From Bartonella sp. HY328 (GTDB lineage Bacteria > Pseudomonadota > Alphaproteobacteria > Rhizobiales > Rhizobiaceae): 64,000 bases of DNA. Below are positions 15,571 through 24,475 of this stretch, one piece after another. A program made the position numbers and the translations under genes. The DNA is taken from assembly GCF_025449335.1 (NCBI RefSeq), contig NZ_CP104883.1, positions 860,501 through 924,500 of the forward strand, in the 5' to 3' direction. How positions within the stretch are numbered: position 1 is the stretch's first letter; every line of letters begins with the position of its first letter. The notes beneath the pieces were generated by a model. It made no database searches. It saw only the letters and a program-made list of their open reading frames with translations, and was not told the DNA's origin.

Positions 15571-17217
15571 ATGGAGTGGGTACAAAATTATATACCCGTT
15601 GGTAACATATGGGTTTCCAGTATTATCGCGGTTATTCCTATTTTATTCTTTTTTATTGCTTTAACAGTATTGCGGATGAAAGGTTATCTTGCCGGTACAA
15701 TTACCGTTTTGCTAACTTTTCTTATTGCAATTCTCGTTTATAAAATGCCGATAAATGCCGCACTGGCTTCTGGCATTCAGGGTTTCTTTTATGGCTTATG
15801 GCCTATTGCTTGGATTATTATTGGTGCGGTCTTTTTATATAAGATCTCGGTTGCTACAGGGCAATTTGATATTATCCGTAATTCGATTTTAGGCATTACG
15901 CCGGATCAACGTATCCAATTATTGCTGGTAGGTTTTGCCTTTGGTGCATTTTTGGAAGGTGCTGCTGGTTTTGGCGCTCCTGTTGCAATTACCGCAGCTT
16001 TGCTTGTTGGCCTTGGCTTCCGTCCGCTCTATGCAGCAGGGCTTTGTCTTATCGCCAATACGGCGCCGGTTGCTTTTGGTGCCATGGGTATTCCGATTAT
16101 CGTTGCTGGACAAGTTTCTAGTATTGATCCATTTTTAATTGGTCAAATGGCTGGCCGTCAATTGCCGCTTTTGTCCATTTTGGTACCATTTTGGCTCATT
16201 TTAATTATGGATGGTTGGCGCGGTGTGCGTGAAACATGGCCAGCTATTTTAGTTGCTGGTGGTTCTTTTGCCCTTGTTCAATATCTCACTGCCAATTTTA
16301 TTGGGCCAGAATTACCCGATATTACAGCAGCTATTGCCACGCTGATTATCTTGCCAGTATTTTTACGTTTTTGGCAGCCCAAACGCATTTTCCGCTTCGA
16401 TGATACAGTTGCAGAAAATGAAACTTCGTCCACTCAATATAGTGTTGGGCAGGTTGTAAAAGCTTGGTCACCTTTTGTTATTTTGACTATTTTTGTGAGT
16501 ATTTGGAGTATCGCACCATTTAAAAATCTATTTAAAAAGGACGGTATTTTTGAAAGTTGGGTTTCGGTTTTTGATGTGCCCTATTTACACAATTTGGTGT
16601 TAAAAACCCAACCTATTGTTGAGGTCAATGAAGCTTTACCAGCTCAATATAAATTCGATTGGTTGTCGGCTACAGGTACATCGATATTATTAGCTGCAAT
16701 TGTAACAATAATCATCTTACGCATGAAGCCAGCTAAGGCATTGGCGACATTTGGCAAAACATTAAAAGATCTGTTAATTCCTATCTATTCTATCGGTATG
16801 GTGTTGGCTTTTGCTTATGTTGCTAATTCTTCAGGGCTTTCAACAACGCTGGCACTTGCTTTGTCGCATACTGGATCAGCATTTACGTTTTTCTCGCCAT
16901 TTCTTGGTTGGTTAGGGGTGTTTGTCACTGGTTCGGATACCTCATCAAATGCTTTATTTGCCGCGCTGCAAGCGACAACGGCTCACCAAATTGGCGTTTC
17001 GGATGTTTTATTGGTTGCAGTTAATACAACTGGTGGCGTAACCGGTAAAATGATTTCACCGCAATCAATTGCGATTGCCTGTGCGGCGGTTGGACTTGTT
17101 GGTAAGGAGTCAGATCTTTTCCGCTTCACGGTGAAACACTCGCTCGCATTATGTGCTATTGTCGGTATTATTACAACCATTCAGGCCTATGTCTTGCCAT
17201 GGATGATCCCTGCATGA
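15571..17217 (+). CDS. lldP: L-lactate permease
   Basis: Inner-membrane proton-coupled L-lactate (and glycolate) carrier of the LctP family. The 548-residue, 12-14 helix protein begins MEWVQNYIPVGNIWVSS, aligned with the E. coli start, and carries the family segments FLEGAAGFGAPVAITA and GSDTSSNALF. The ATG at 15571 is favoured by spacing from GGAGGAGG; an in-frame ATG at 15565 is possible. It heads lldP-lldR-lldD and its stop overlaps the lldR start (ATGA). Confidence 0.95.
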   Translation: MEWVQNYIPVGNIWVSSIIAVIPILFFFIALTVLRMKGYLAGTITVLLTFLIAILVYKMPINAALASGIQGFFYGLWPIAWIIIGAVFLYKISVATGQFDIIRNSILGITPDQRIQLLLVGFAFGAFLEGAAGFGAPVAITAALLVGLGFRPLYAAGLCLIANTAPVAFGAMGIPIIVAGQVSSIDPFLIGQMAGRQLPLLSILVPFWLILIMDGWRGVRETWPAILVAGGSFALVQYLTANFIGPELPDITAAIATLIILPVFLRFWQPKRIFRFDDTVAENETSSTQYSVGQVVKAWSPFVILTIFVSIWSIAPFKNLFKKDGIFESWVSVFDVPYLHNLVLKTQPIVEVNEALPAQYKFDWLSATGTSILLAAIVTIIILRMKPAKALATFGKTLKDLLIPIYSIGMVLAFAYVANSSGLSTTLALALSHTGSAFTFFSPFLGWLGVFVTGSDTSSNALFAALQATTAHQIGVSDVLLVAVNTTGGVTGKMISPQSIAIACAAVGLVGKESDLFRFTVKHSLALCAIVGIITTIQAYVLPWMIPA

Positions 17218-18002
17218 CATCTTTAGAGTCAATAGAGCCTCATAGTGTTTCTTTACGCATTGAAAATGAGATTGAGGCTTTTATTAAAAAGCAAGGTTTG
17301 AAAGCAGGCGATCGTTTGCCTTCAGAACGCGCTTTGGTTGGCTTACTCAATGCTTCGCGGGCAACAATCCGCGAAGCTGTTAGCAAGCTTTCCGTGCGCG
17401 GCGTTATTGAGGTGCGAAAATCTGGCATGGTGGTTGGTGAACCGATGGCAGAGGTTTGGGCGGATAAAACTATTATTACCCCGCTTACGCCGCTTCTGAT
17501 TGAGAAAAATGGCTATTATCATGATGTCATGGAAACCAGAGAAGCGCTAGAAGGTGCAACCTGCTATTATGCGGCGATGCGCGCCGATAGGCTGGCAAAA
17601 AGCCGTATATTGCAATGCCTTAACGCTATACAAAATGGCCATGGGCAAGTAGATGCCAATGAGGAGGCGCGGCTTGATGCGGCTTTTCATATGGCTATTG
17701 CCGAGGCTTCCGATAATATTATTTTGCAGCAAGTTATGTCTAGTTTATTTGGTCTCTTGCAACTTAATATTTCGCAAAGTCATAAAAAGCTTTATAATGT
17801 GCCACGTAATTTTGATATGATTTTTGAACAGCATCAGGCTATCTATAAAGCAATCGAGCGTAATGATTGTGAAGGCGCGCGTAACGCCTCCAATACTCAT
17901 CTTGATTTCGTTGTAACAACAATTAAGCAAATAGACGATGATACGGCACGCAAATTGCGCGCGCAAAGCGCCAAGCAAAGCCGCACCGCTAAAAATATGT
18001 GA
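17214..18002 (+). CDS. lldR: GntR/FadR-family regulator of the lld operon
   Basis: A 262-residue regulator with an N-terminal GntR winged helix (RIENEIEAFIKKQGLKAGDRLPSERALVGLLNASRATIREAVSKL) and a C-terminal FCD all-helical sensor with metal-ligand candidates (D/H in EARLDAAFHMAIAEAS and the later H residues). FCD regulators of this operon respond to L-lactate. Translation is coupled to lldP through ATGA at 17214. The probable targets are the paired TGGTCTGACCA operators upstream of lldP (inference from position and family consensus). Confidence 0.9.
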   Translation: MTSLESIEPHSVSLRIENEIEAFIKKQGLKAGDRLPSERALVGLLNASRATIREAVSKLSVRGVIEVRKSGMVVGEPMAEVWADKTIITPLTPLLIEKNGYYHDVMETREALEGATCYYAAMRADRLAKSRILQCLNAIQNGHGQVDANEEARLDAAFHMAIAEASDNIILQQVMSSLFGLLQLNISQSHKKLYNVPRNFDMIFEQHQAIYKAIERNDCEGARNASNTHLDFVVTTIKQIDDDTARKLRAQSAKQSRTAKNM

Positions 18003-18011
18003 GTAAATATT

Positions 18012-19151
18012 ATGATTATATCTTCTATTTCGGATTATCGCGAAGCCGCAAGGCGTAAATTACCACCTTTTCTTTATCATTATATTGATGGCGGTGCTTA
18101 TGCTGAGCATACGTTAAAAAGAAATGTTTCTGATTTATCCGATATTGCGCTGCGTCAACGTATATTAAAAGATGTTGCCGAGTTAAGTTTGGAAACAGAA
18201 ATATTTGGTGAAAAATTTGCCATGCCTGTCGGTTTGTCACCAGTTGGTTTGACTGGCATGTATGCACGGCGCGGAGAAGTACAGGCGGCAAAGGCTGCAG
18301 CTTCTCGCAATGTGCCTTTTACCTTATCAACCGTTTCAGTTTGCCCTATTGCTGAAGTGCAAAGCCAATCGCCAAAGCCAATTTGGTTTCAACTTTATGT
18401 GCTTAAAGATCGCGGCTTTATGCGTGATGTTTTGGAGCGTGCGCAAGCAGCTGGTATCACCACCTTGGTTTTCACCGTAGATATGCCTGTGCCAGGTGCG
18501 CGTTATCGCGATAGACATTCGGGCATGTCAGGCCCTTATGCCAAATTTAAGCAAGTTTTCCAAGGTGCAACCCACCCTGCTTGGGCTTGGGATGTTGGCA
18601 TTAAAGGTAAGCCACATGATCTTGGCAATATTTCTACCTATCGTGGCCAACCAACTAATTTGGAAGACTATATCGGCTGGCTTGGTGCGAATTTTGATCC
18701 ATCGATCAGTTGGAAAGATCTTGAGTGGATTCGCGAATTTTGGAAAGGTCCAATGCTTATCAAGGGCATATTGGACGTTGATGATGCGCGTGATGCTGTG
18801 CGCTTTGGTGCCGATGGTGTTATTGTTTCAAACCATGGTGGTCGGCAACTTGATGGTGTTTTATCGTCTTGCCGTGCTTTGCCAGATATTGCAAATGCCG
18901 TTAAGGGTGATTTGAAAGTAGTGGCAGATAGCGGTATTCGCTCTGGGCTTGATGTTGTGCGTATGTTGGCACTCGGCGCAGATTTTACCATGGTGGGGCG
19001 TGCCTTTGCCTATGCCTTAGCTGCAGAGGGTGAAGCCGGGGTTGCCAATATGCTAGATATCCTTGCCAAGGAAATGCGCGTTGCTATGGCCTTAACAGGA
19101 GCGAAAAGCATATCGGAAATTGATTCCCGCTCGCTTGTGCAAGAAAAATAA
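18012..19151 (+). CDS. lldD: FMN-dependent L-lactate dehydrogenase
   Basis: Membrane-associated flavoenzyme that oxidises L-lactate to pyruvate and feeds electrons to the respiratory chain. The 379-residue (S)-2-hydroxyacid oxidase fold shows the active-site SNHGGRQLDG with the catalytic His, the FTVDMPVPGARYRD segment, and the C-terminal FMN phosphate site DSGIRSGLDVVRMLALGA. It lies nine bases after lldR and completes an lldPRD operon; convergent terminators follow at about 19260-19345. Confidence 0.96.
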   Translation: MIISSISDYREAARRKLPPFLYHYIDGGAYAEHTLKRNVSDLSDIALRQRILKDVAELSLETEIFGEKFAMPVGLSPVGLTGMYARRGEVQAAKAAASRNVPFTLSTVSVCPIAEVQSQSPKPIWFQLYVLKDRGFMRDVLERAQAAGITTLVFTVDMPVPGARYRDRHSGMSGPYAKFKQVFQGATHPAWAWDVGIKGKPHDLGNISTYRGQPTNLEDYIGWLGANFDPSISWKDLEWIREFWKGPMLIKGILDVDDARDAVRFGADGVIVSNHGGRQLDGVLSSCRALPDIANAVKGDLKVVADSGIRSGLDVVRMLALGADFTMVGRAFAYALAAEGEAGVANMLDILAKEMRVAMALTGAKSISEIDSRSLVQEK

Positions 19152-19200
19152 ACTTTAAATGTAAAATAAGTTTAACAGCAAAATAGCTTTTAATCTGTTT

Positions 19201-19301
19201 AGAGCGTTTTCAAAAAAATGTGAAGCGGTTTTTGGATAAAACGCGGTGTAAACAATGGATTAGAGCGCCGATCTGATATAAACAGATCGAAATGCGCTCT
19301 A
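19201..19301. repeat. Rhizobiales-type intergenic palindromic element
   Basis: About 100 bases made of two inverted-repeat parts: GCGTTTT (19204) paired with AAAACGC (19238), and AGAGCGC...CGATCTG (from 19262) paired with CAGATCG...GCGCTCT (to 19300). Both parts begin AGAGCG. The layout and wording recall the mosaic palindromic elements (RIME-like) scattered between genes in Rhizobiales; the identification is from memory of the pattern, not from a search. Confidence 0.6.
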
Positions 19302-19303
19302 AT

Positions 19304-19344
19304 AAAAATCCCCATATTGATTAACCTCAATATGGGGATTTTTT
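19304..19344. terminator. Bidirectional intrinsic terminator
   Basis: Seventeen-base perfect arms (AAAAATCCCCATATTGA and its complement) around a six-base loop, with A5 before and T6 after. It separates the convergent lldD and SURF1 genes and can terminate both. Confidence 0.92.
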
Positions 19345-19403
19345 AATTTTTATCTAGCCAATAAACCAATGGTGTAAAGCTTAAAAGCTTTTGGCTGATA
19401 ACA

Positions 19404-20162
19404 TTATGCTTTGCGCCTATTGGTGTAAATAATATAGCCAGCCGCAACAACCATGCCAGCTGCTAAGGTAAACCAAGTTAAAAAATAGCCTAAATGGTTG
19501 TTTCTAAATTCCACAACGGTAAGGCCGCCAATTGGCATTTTGCCAATATTGGGCGTTTTATCAGCATCAATAAAATAGGGGGCAATATTGTCGCCATTAA
19601 GTCCTAATTTTTGTGCCATGGCAGGAATATTACGGGTGAACCAGCGATTCTCTTGCGGATTATTCTTGCGCATGAGATAACCTTCACCTTCACCCATGCG
19701 AAGCAGGCCCTGAATTGTGGTTTCACCATCAATTTCGCCACCCTTGCGTGAGCCGCGATCCAAATGATCCATTGGTACAAAACCGCGATTGATAAAGACA
19801 ATGGTGCCGTCATCTTTTTCAAAAGGTACGACTAACCAATAACCTGCGCCTGCATCGGCAACGGCGGTAATGAGAATCTCTTTGTCATTTAAAAAATGGC
19901 CATGAACTTTAACAGGTAGATATTCGTCATTATCTTTTGTTACGTCTGGCCATTTGTCTTTGTTGGGCGCATCAACCGCGGGTTGGTGGATACGCTGTTC
20001 TACCTTGGCAATAAGATCAAGTTTCCACGCACGGCGTTCCACTTGCCAAACTCCAAGCGCCATAAATAAGCAAAAAAGGACGGTACATAGACCAAGAAAC
20101 ATAATGGTCCAAAAGCCAAAGCCTTTTCGTTTTGAGGTCGAATTATTTGTTTTTGTCATCAT
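19404..20162 (-). CDS. SURF1 family protein (cytochrome oxidase assembly)
   Basis: Assembly factor for heme-copper terminal oxidases, inserted in the inner membrane by one helix near each end. The first helix is at about residues 14-37 and is followed by the conserved LGVWQVERRAWK; GYWLVVPF, VFINRGFVP and the C-terminal GGLTVVEFRNNHLGYFLTWFTLA helix are family hallmarks. The first of two adjacent ATGs (20162) is chosen because GAGA lies just upstream; length is 252 residues. Oxidase genes are not in this window. Confidence 0.93.
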   Translation of the reverse strand: MMTKTNNSTSKRKGFGFWTIMFLGLCTVLFCLFMALGVWQVERRAWKLDLIAKVEQRIHQPAVDAPNKDKWPDVTKDNDEYLPVKVHGHFLNDKEILITAVADAGAGYWLVVPFEKDDGTIVFINRGFVPMDHLDRGSRKGGEIDGETTIQGLLRMGEGEGYLMRKNNPQENRWFTRNIPAMAQKLGLNGDNIAPYFIDADKTPNIGKMPIGGLTVVEFRNNHLGYFLTWFTLAAGMVVAAGYIIYTNRRKA

Positions 20163-20240
20163 AGTTTCTCTTTTACCATGCAAATTTAATAATAAAAGTG
20201 TCAATATTGGCGCAGTTTAGTTGTATAGATCGAAAAAGAC

Positions 20241-20269
20241 TTGACCTTTTGCCCATCTACCCCTATAGA
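20241..20269 (+). promoter_or_regulatory. Probable sigma-70 promoter of rpmB
   Basis: TTGACC, 17-base spacer, TATAGA. Gives a leader of roughly 100 bases before the rpmB ATG at 20380. Confidence 0.75.
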
Positions 20270-20379
20270 AACCCAACTTTTGAAAAATTCCTGATGGCAA
20301 TTGTGCGATTATGATTTAACTTTTAGATCTATTCAATACAGTTTTTTATCAGATTACAAACCATTTAGAAGGTGATATC

Positions 20380-20673
20380 ATGTCCCGCGCTTGTGAATTG
20401 ACCGGTAAGTCAGTACAGTACGGCAATAATGTGAGCCACGCCAATAACAGGACGCGTCGCCGCTTTTTGCCTAATCTTTGCAATGTAACTCTTATTTCCG
20501 ATACTCTCGGTCAGAGCTACCGTTTACGTGTATCTGCCCATGCATTGCGCTCGGTAGAACATCGCGGTGGTCTTGATGCTTTCCTTGTAAAGGCTGCTGA
20601 TGTTGAATTGTCTCAACGTGCACGTCTTTTGAAGCGTCAAATCGTTAAAAAGCAAGCTGAACAAGCTGCTTAA
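20380..20673 (+). CDS. rpmB: 50S ribosomal protein L28
   Basis: Small basic large-subunit protein. MSRACELTGKSVQYGNNVSHA.NRTRRRF is the L28 start, and the 97-residue length is typical of alphaproteobacteria. The zinc-ribbon cysteines of some L28s are absent (C- form apart from one early Cys). It is transcribed alone, from a good promoter to a good terminator. Confidence 0.97.
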   Translation: MSRACELTGKSVQYGNNVSHANNRTRRRFLPNLCNVTLISDTLGQSYRLRVSAHALRSVEHRGGLDAFLVKAADVELSQRARLLKRQIVKKQAEQAA

Positions 20674-20700
20674 GTCGCTATCCAGCGAAAAGAATCATCG

Positions 20701-20724
20701 GGCTGGCTTTTGCCAGCCTTTTTT
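20701..20724 (+). terminator. Intrinsic terminator of rpmB
   Basis: GGCTGGC / GCCAGCC stem with a TTTT loop and T6 tract, 28 bases after the stop codon. Confidence 0.93.
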
Positions 20725-20750
20725 CTGGTTCCATTACCCAGGTTAAAAAA

Positions 20751-21386
20751 ATGAAACAGACCGAATCTATTATTCTTGCCATTTTTGCCATGTGTGTGGC
20801 GGTTACTGCCTCCAATATTTTGGTGCAATACCCCTTTTCTTGGTTCGGGCTTGAGCATGTGCTCACCTTTGGCGCTTTTATCTATCCTTTTGCTTTTCTT
20901 ATCAATGATTTGACCAATCGGCGTTTTGGGCCCCAAATTGCTCGCTATGTTGTTTATGCTGGCTTTATTGCTGGGCTTGGCGTGTCATGGATATTAGCAA
21001 CACCGCGCCTTGCCATTGCATCAGGTTCTGCTTTCCTTTTTGCTCAATTATTAGATATCGCTGTTTTTGGTCCATTGCGCCAACGTACATGGTGGCAGGC
21101 ACCGCTTGCGGCAGCGCTTGCCGGCTCTGTGCTTGATACGTTAATTTTCTTTGGGCTTGCCTTTGCACCAATATTTGGGTTTATTGATACTGCAACGGGT
21201 TTGCCAGATCAGTCAATTGCTGGTACCACCGCATTTTGGGGTGGAAATATTGCCATCTGGTTGTCGCTTGCAATTGGTGATTTTTGGGTGAAGGTGGCAA
21301 TGGCAATATTTATGCTGCTGCCCTATGGTACATTTCTCGCACTGTTTTCCCCTGCGACTTACAACAAAAGCAAAGTAAGTAAATAA
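20751..21386 (+). CDS. yhhQ: Queuosine precursor transporter (YhhQ/VUT family)
   Basis: Inner-membrane carrier for queuosine precursors (preQ0/preQ1) of the QPTR family. The 211-residue protein has about six helices; hallmarks are the AVTASNILVQ opening, the LTFGAFIYPFAFLINDLTNR loop and FFGLAFAP later on. Start at 20751 follows a short AGG site just past the rpmB terminator. No preQ1 riboswitch was found in the 77-base gap. It fits with queG at 3.0-4.2 kb. Confidence 0.9.
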   Translation: MKQTESIILAIFAMCVAVTASNILVQYPFSWFGLEHVLTFGAFIYPFAFLINDLTNRRFGPQIARYVVYAGFIAGLGVSWILATPRLAIASGSAFLFAQLLDIAVFGPLRQRTWWQAPLAAALAGSVLDTLIFFGLAFAPIFGFIDTATGLPDQSIAGTTAFWGGNIAIWLSLAIGDFWVKVAMAIFMLLPYGTFLALFSPATYNKSKVSK

Positions 21387-21399
21387 TCAATTTTTAAAA

Positions 21400-21425
21400 A
21401 GCTCTGATAAATTCAGAGTTTTTTG
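21400..21425 (+). terminator. Intrinsic terminator of yhhQ
   Basis: CTCTGA / TCAGAG stem (extended by A-T pairs) with a five-base loop and T6 tract. Confidence 0.8.
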
Positions 21426-21479
21426 TTTTATTAAAGTTTATATTAGACAGTTGATCCATGCCAATGCAGTTTGGGTAAA

Positions 21480-22313
21480 ATGCCTCACTCATCTATAAGT
21501 TACGATGCAATTTTGGAAATTATGTGTACAGCCAGTATCAAGGCTGGCAACTATATTATGGCGCATTATCAACAACCGATATTGATTGAAGAAAAAAGCG
21601 ATCATTCTCCAGTGACGATCGCTGACCAAGGTGCTGAAGCGATTATCTTAGCCACTTTACGCAACGCTTTTGCTGATATTCCAATTATCGCCGAGGAAGA
21701 GGTGGCAAGCGGCGTTAAAACAAACTTGGCATCACGGTTTTTCCTCGTTGATCCATTAGATGGTACGCGTGAATTTATCGCTCAAAATGGTGAATTTACC
21801 GTCAATATTGCCCTTATTGACAATTATTGTCCTTTATTAGGGGTGATCTTTATACCAGCTCAAAATAAGCTTTATGTCGGTAGTCCCAATGGGGCATTTT
21901 TATATCATGTTACCCATGGAAAAAAAGGTGATGCGGTAAGGCTAAGATCACGGCAAATGCCAAGCAATCCAATTGCAGTGATGAGTCGCTCACACCGCTG
22001 CGCGATAACCGATGATTGGCTCGATAATCATCATATTGAGCATCGTTTGCCGGTTGGATCATCGTTAAAGTTTTGCCTTGTTGCCGAAGGTAAAGCCGAT
22101 ATTTATCCGCGCTTTGAACCATGTATGACATGGGATGTTGCGGCGGGTGACGCCATTTTAAGAGCTGCTGGCGGCGCAATGGTGGATGAAGCAGGAAATC
22201 CTATTCGCTATGGCGCATGCGATGTAAGTGCTGATCCTTGCCATAAACAAGGTATATTTTTTGCTGTTGGTGATGAAGCGGGTTTTAAAAAATTAGGTGT
22301 ATCTCACAATTAG
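21480..22313 (+). CDS. cysQ: 3'(2'),5'-bisphosphate nucleotidase CysQ
   Basis: Metal- and Li-sensitive phosphatase that removes 3'-phosphoadenosine 5'-phosphate (PAP) formed during sulfate activation. Inositol-monophosphatase fold motifs are visible: EEE at residues near 75, the metal site DPLDGTREF, and WDVAAGDAILRAAGG near the C-terminus. ATG at 21480 is chosen; TTG three codons upstream is less likely. Its TAG stop overlaps the stop of the convergent methyltransferase gene by four bases in total. Confidence 0.92.
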   Translation: MPHSSISYDAILEIMCTASIKAGNYIMAHYQQPILIEEKSDHSPVTIADQGAEAIILATLRNAFADIPIIAEEEVASGVKTNLASRFFLVDPLDGTREFIAQNGEFTVNIALIDNYCPLLGVIFIPAQNKLYVGSPNGAFLYHVTHGKKGDAVRLRSRQMPSNPIAVMSRSHRCAITDDWLDNHHIEHRLPVGSSLKFCLVAEGKADIYPRFEPCMTWDVAAGDAILRAAGGAMVDEAGNPIRYGACDVSADPCHKQGIFFAVGDEAGFKKLGVSHN

Positions 22314-23221
22314 TTTGATTTTGGTGGCATTAGGACATCTGCCAGCGAAACTTTGGCAGAGCCACGTTTTGATGGTTTTTGCTGATCTGGGTGAGGGGCC
22401 CAACCGGAAAGCCAAACAAAATTAAAGGTTGCGCGAATACGCCCATCACTATCGGCAAAACGTGAAGCATAGATTTCTGCTACTCGCATAAAGAAACGTT
22501 TTGAAACAGGGCGGCGCGAGCGGTCAAATAACGCATTTTGCATACCCATTTGCCGTAAATCGCGCATCAGATCAAAAGCATTGTCATAGCGCACGGTGAC
22601 ACTTTCAATATCACTCACCGGCATGGCAAAGCCTGCCCTTTGCAGTAAAGCACCGGCATCACGCACATCAATAAATGGGTAAATACGAGGACTTACGCCG
22701 CCATAAATTTCGTTTTCTGCTTGCAAAAGACTTTCGCGCAATTCACCCAAAGTGCCAGCCCCTGCAAGGCAGGCTAAAAACAATCCATCAGGACGCAGTG
22801 CTTGGCGAATTTGAATAAAGACGCCTGGCGTGTCATTGGTAAGGTGAAGCGAAAGCAGGGAAACGATAAGATCAGCTGATTCTTCTGGTAAATCCAAAAA
22901 CTCGCGGCTGCGTATTAAGGCGTCATAAGTGTCATCAACAAAGTGCTTATTTGTTTCAATGCGGGTAATGTTTTTTACTTTTTGGCTCCGCCCCATGCTA
23001 TCGGCCACAACACCGTTAAAGCCATGTAGGTCTAACGCATTTTCAAATATACGCTCAACAGGTTGCAGTCTTTCTTCCAAATCCACAGCCATGCGTTTTA
23101 ATAAAAAATCAACGCCGCTATCCTTATGTTTTAAGGCGCGCTGACGATAGGTTTCAATTAAATCAAGGTCGAAAATTTGTGGGTTTTGGCTCAAAATAAT
23201 CTCATTGCAAAAGAGGGGCAT
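22310..23221 (-). CDS. SAM-dependent methyltransferase-fold protein (BioC/NDUFAF5-like)
   Basis: A 303-residue class I SAM-binding protein. The fold is recognised from SADLIVSLLSLHLTNDTPGVFIQIRQALRPDGLFLACLAG and RESLLQAENEIYGGVSPRIYPFIDVRDAGALLQRAGF, the arrangement seen in alphaproteobacterial homologues of the complex I assembly factor NDUFAF5. The classical GxGxG SAM motif is not clear, which is also reported for that group. It is divergent from comF and convergent with cysQ. Assignment to complex I assembly is inference. Confidence 0.78.
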   Translation of the reverse strand: MPLFCNEIILSQNPQIFDLDLIETYRQRALKHKDSGVDFLLKRMAVDLEERLQPVERIFENALDLHGFNGVVADSMGRSQKVKNITRIETNKHFVDDTYDALIRSREFLDLPEESADLIVSLLSLHLTNDTPGVFIQIRQALRPDGLFLACLAGAGTLGELRESLLQAENEIYGGVSPRIYPFIDVRDAGALLQRAGFAMPVSDIESVTVRYDNAFDLMRDLRQMGMQNALFDRSRRPVSKRFFMRVAEIYASRFADSDGRIRATFNFVWLSGWAPHPDQQKPSKRGSAKVSLADVLMPPKSN

Positions 23222-23342
23222 TTATCAAGATGCTTAAAGCATTTTTTGCGGAAAATTTAAAGCAGTTTGATTTGGTTTATAAATATCGGTTTTGTTTTTT
23301 GAAAGATTGTTTTACACTCTGTAAAGAAGCGGGGGCTTTATC

Positions 23343-24110
23343 ATGCAAGAACTATCTTGGCGGCAAAATATTTTGCGCTTGTTCAAAGAAATTGGTATTT
23401 TTTCAGGAAATGTGCTTTTTCCAGCCTGTTGTGTCGGTTGCGGCGTTTTGGTTGCGCAAACCGGTACTATTTGTCCGCAATGTTGGGCAAAATTGCAATT
23501 TATAACGCCGCCCTTTTGCCCTGTCATGGGGACACCACATAAATTTAGTTTGGAAGGTGAGCTATTATCAGCGCAAGCATTAAATGACCCGCCAGCCTTT
23601 GATCGCGCGCGTGCGGTGCTTGTCCATGATGGTCTAGCGCGAACATTGGTAAGCCGTTTAAAATTTGGTGATCGTACAGAACTTGCGCCATGGATGGCAA
23701 AATGGATGGTGGTAGCGGGGCGAGAACTGTTAATAGATAAAGATTTTATAATACCTGTACCGCTGCATCATTTCCGTTTTTTTAAGCGTGGTTATAATCA
23801 AGCAGCAGAGCTTGGGCGCAATATTGCCCAGCAAAAAAATATTGTATTTTACCCACAAGCTTTACTGCGGCATAAAAATACACCGCCGCAAGTTGGTTTA
23901 ACTAAAATAGAGCGGCAAAAAAACGTCGCCGATGCCTTTGAGGTGCCAGATAAATATCGTGATAAGCTTAAAAATAAACGCATTTTGCTGGTGGATGATG
24001 TGTTAACCACTGGTTCAACCTTGCGCGCAGCAGCTAAAGCCTTGAAAAAAAGCGGCGTGGCAAAGGTGGATGTTTTAACTTTTTCTCATCGCCTTGATTT
24101 CTTGCTTTAA
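23343..24110 (+). CDS. comF: ComF family amidophosphoribosyltransferase-like protein
   Basis: A 255-residue cytosolic protein linked to DNA uptake in competent bacteria. A zinc-finger-like Cys cluster (FPACCVGCG...CPQC) is at residues 27-46, and a type I phosphoribosyltransferase domain ends with RILLVDDVLTTGSTLRAAA, the PRPP-binding loop. The KRGYNQAAELG segment is also diagnostic. The coding end overlaps the convergent yraN stop by four bases. Other competence genes are not in view. Confidence 0.92.
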   Translation: MQELSWRQNILRLFKEIGIFSGNVLFPACCVGCGVLVAQTGTICPQCWAKLQFITPPFCPVMGTPHKFSLEGELLSAQALNDPPAFDRARAVLVHDGLARTLVSRLKFGDRTELAPWMAKWMVVAGRELLIDKDFIIPVPLHHFRFFKRGYNQAAELGRNIAQQKNIVFYPQALLRHKNTPPQVGLTKIERQKNVADAFEVPDKYRDKLKNKRILLVDDVLTTGSTLRAAAKALKKSGVAKVDVLTFSHRLDFLL

Positions 24111-24475
24111 TTAAAAGAAGCAAAATTTTTAATGTGAGTGGGAAGCCGCCAAGGCCGCATAATGATAACATCAAACCGCAGCGATAAAGATGCGGCGTCT
24201 TTTTGTTGGGCAAGCCAAATATCTGCTGCCGCCATAATGCGCCTTTGGCTGGTAAAATCGACTGCATCATGACCAGAAAGAAGATCTTTTCGTGCTTTTA
24301 CTTCAATGATTAATATGGTTTTACCGTGCCTTGCAATTAAATCAATTTCGCCGCTTTTGGTTTTAAAACGGCGCGCAACAATCCAATAACCTTTTAACAA
24401 TAAATAAAGGGCGGCAATATTTTCAGCGCGCAAGCCCTTTTTATAAGTTGTTTTCTTTGGCTGTTTACGTGTCAT
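24107..24475 (-). CDS. YraN family (UPF0102) nuclease-like protein
   Basis: A small basic 122-residue protein with a restriction-endonuclease-like core: G..AE..AA..L...G, KTKSGEIDLIARHGKTILIIEVKARK contains the E-x-D and E-V-K elements of a PD-(D/E)xK fold. Members are widespread, often beside rsmI, and lack a settled function. It overlaps rsmI upstream by 11 bases (same strand), so it is co-translated with it. Confidence 0.9.
   Translation of the reverse strand: MTRKQPKKTTYKKGLRAENIAALYLLLKGYWIVARRFKTKSGEIDLIARHGKTILIIEVKARKDLLSGHDAVDFTSQRRIMAAADIWLAQQKDAASLSLRFDVIIMRPWRLPTHIKNFASFN

Noticed and set aside
20674..20750. preQ1 riboswitch before the queuosine-precursor transporter
   Set aside because: The gap holds only the rpmB terminator and a short ribosome site.
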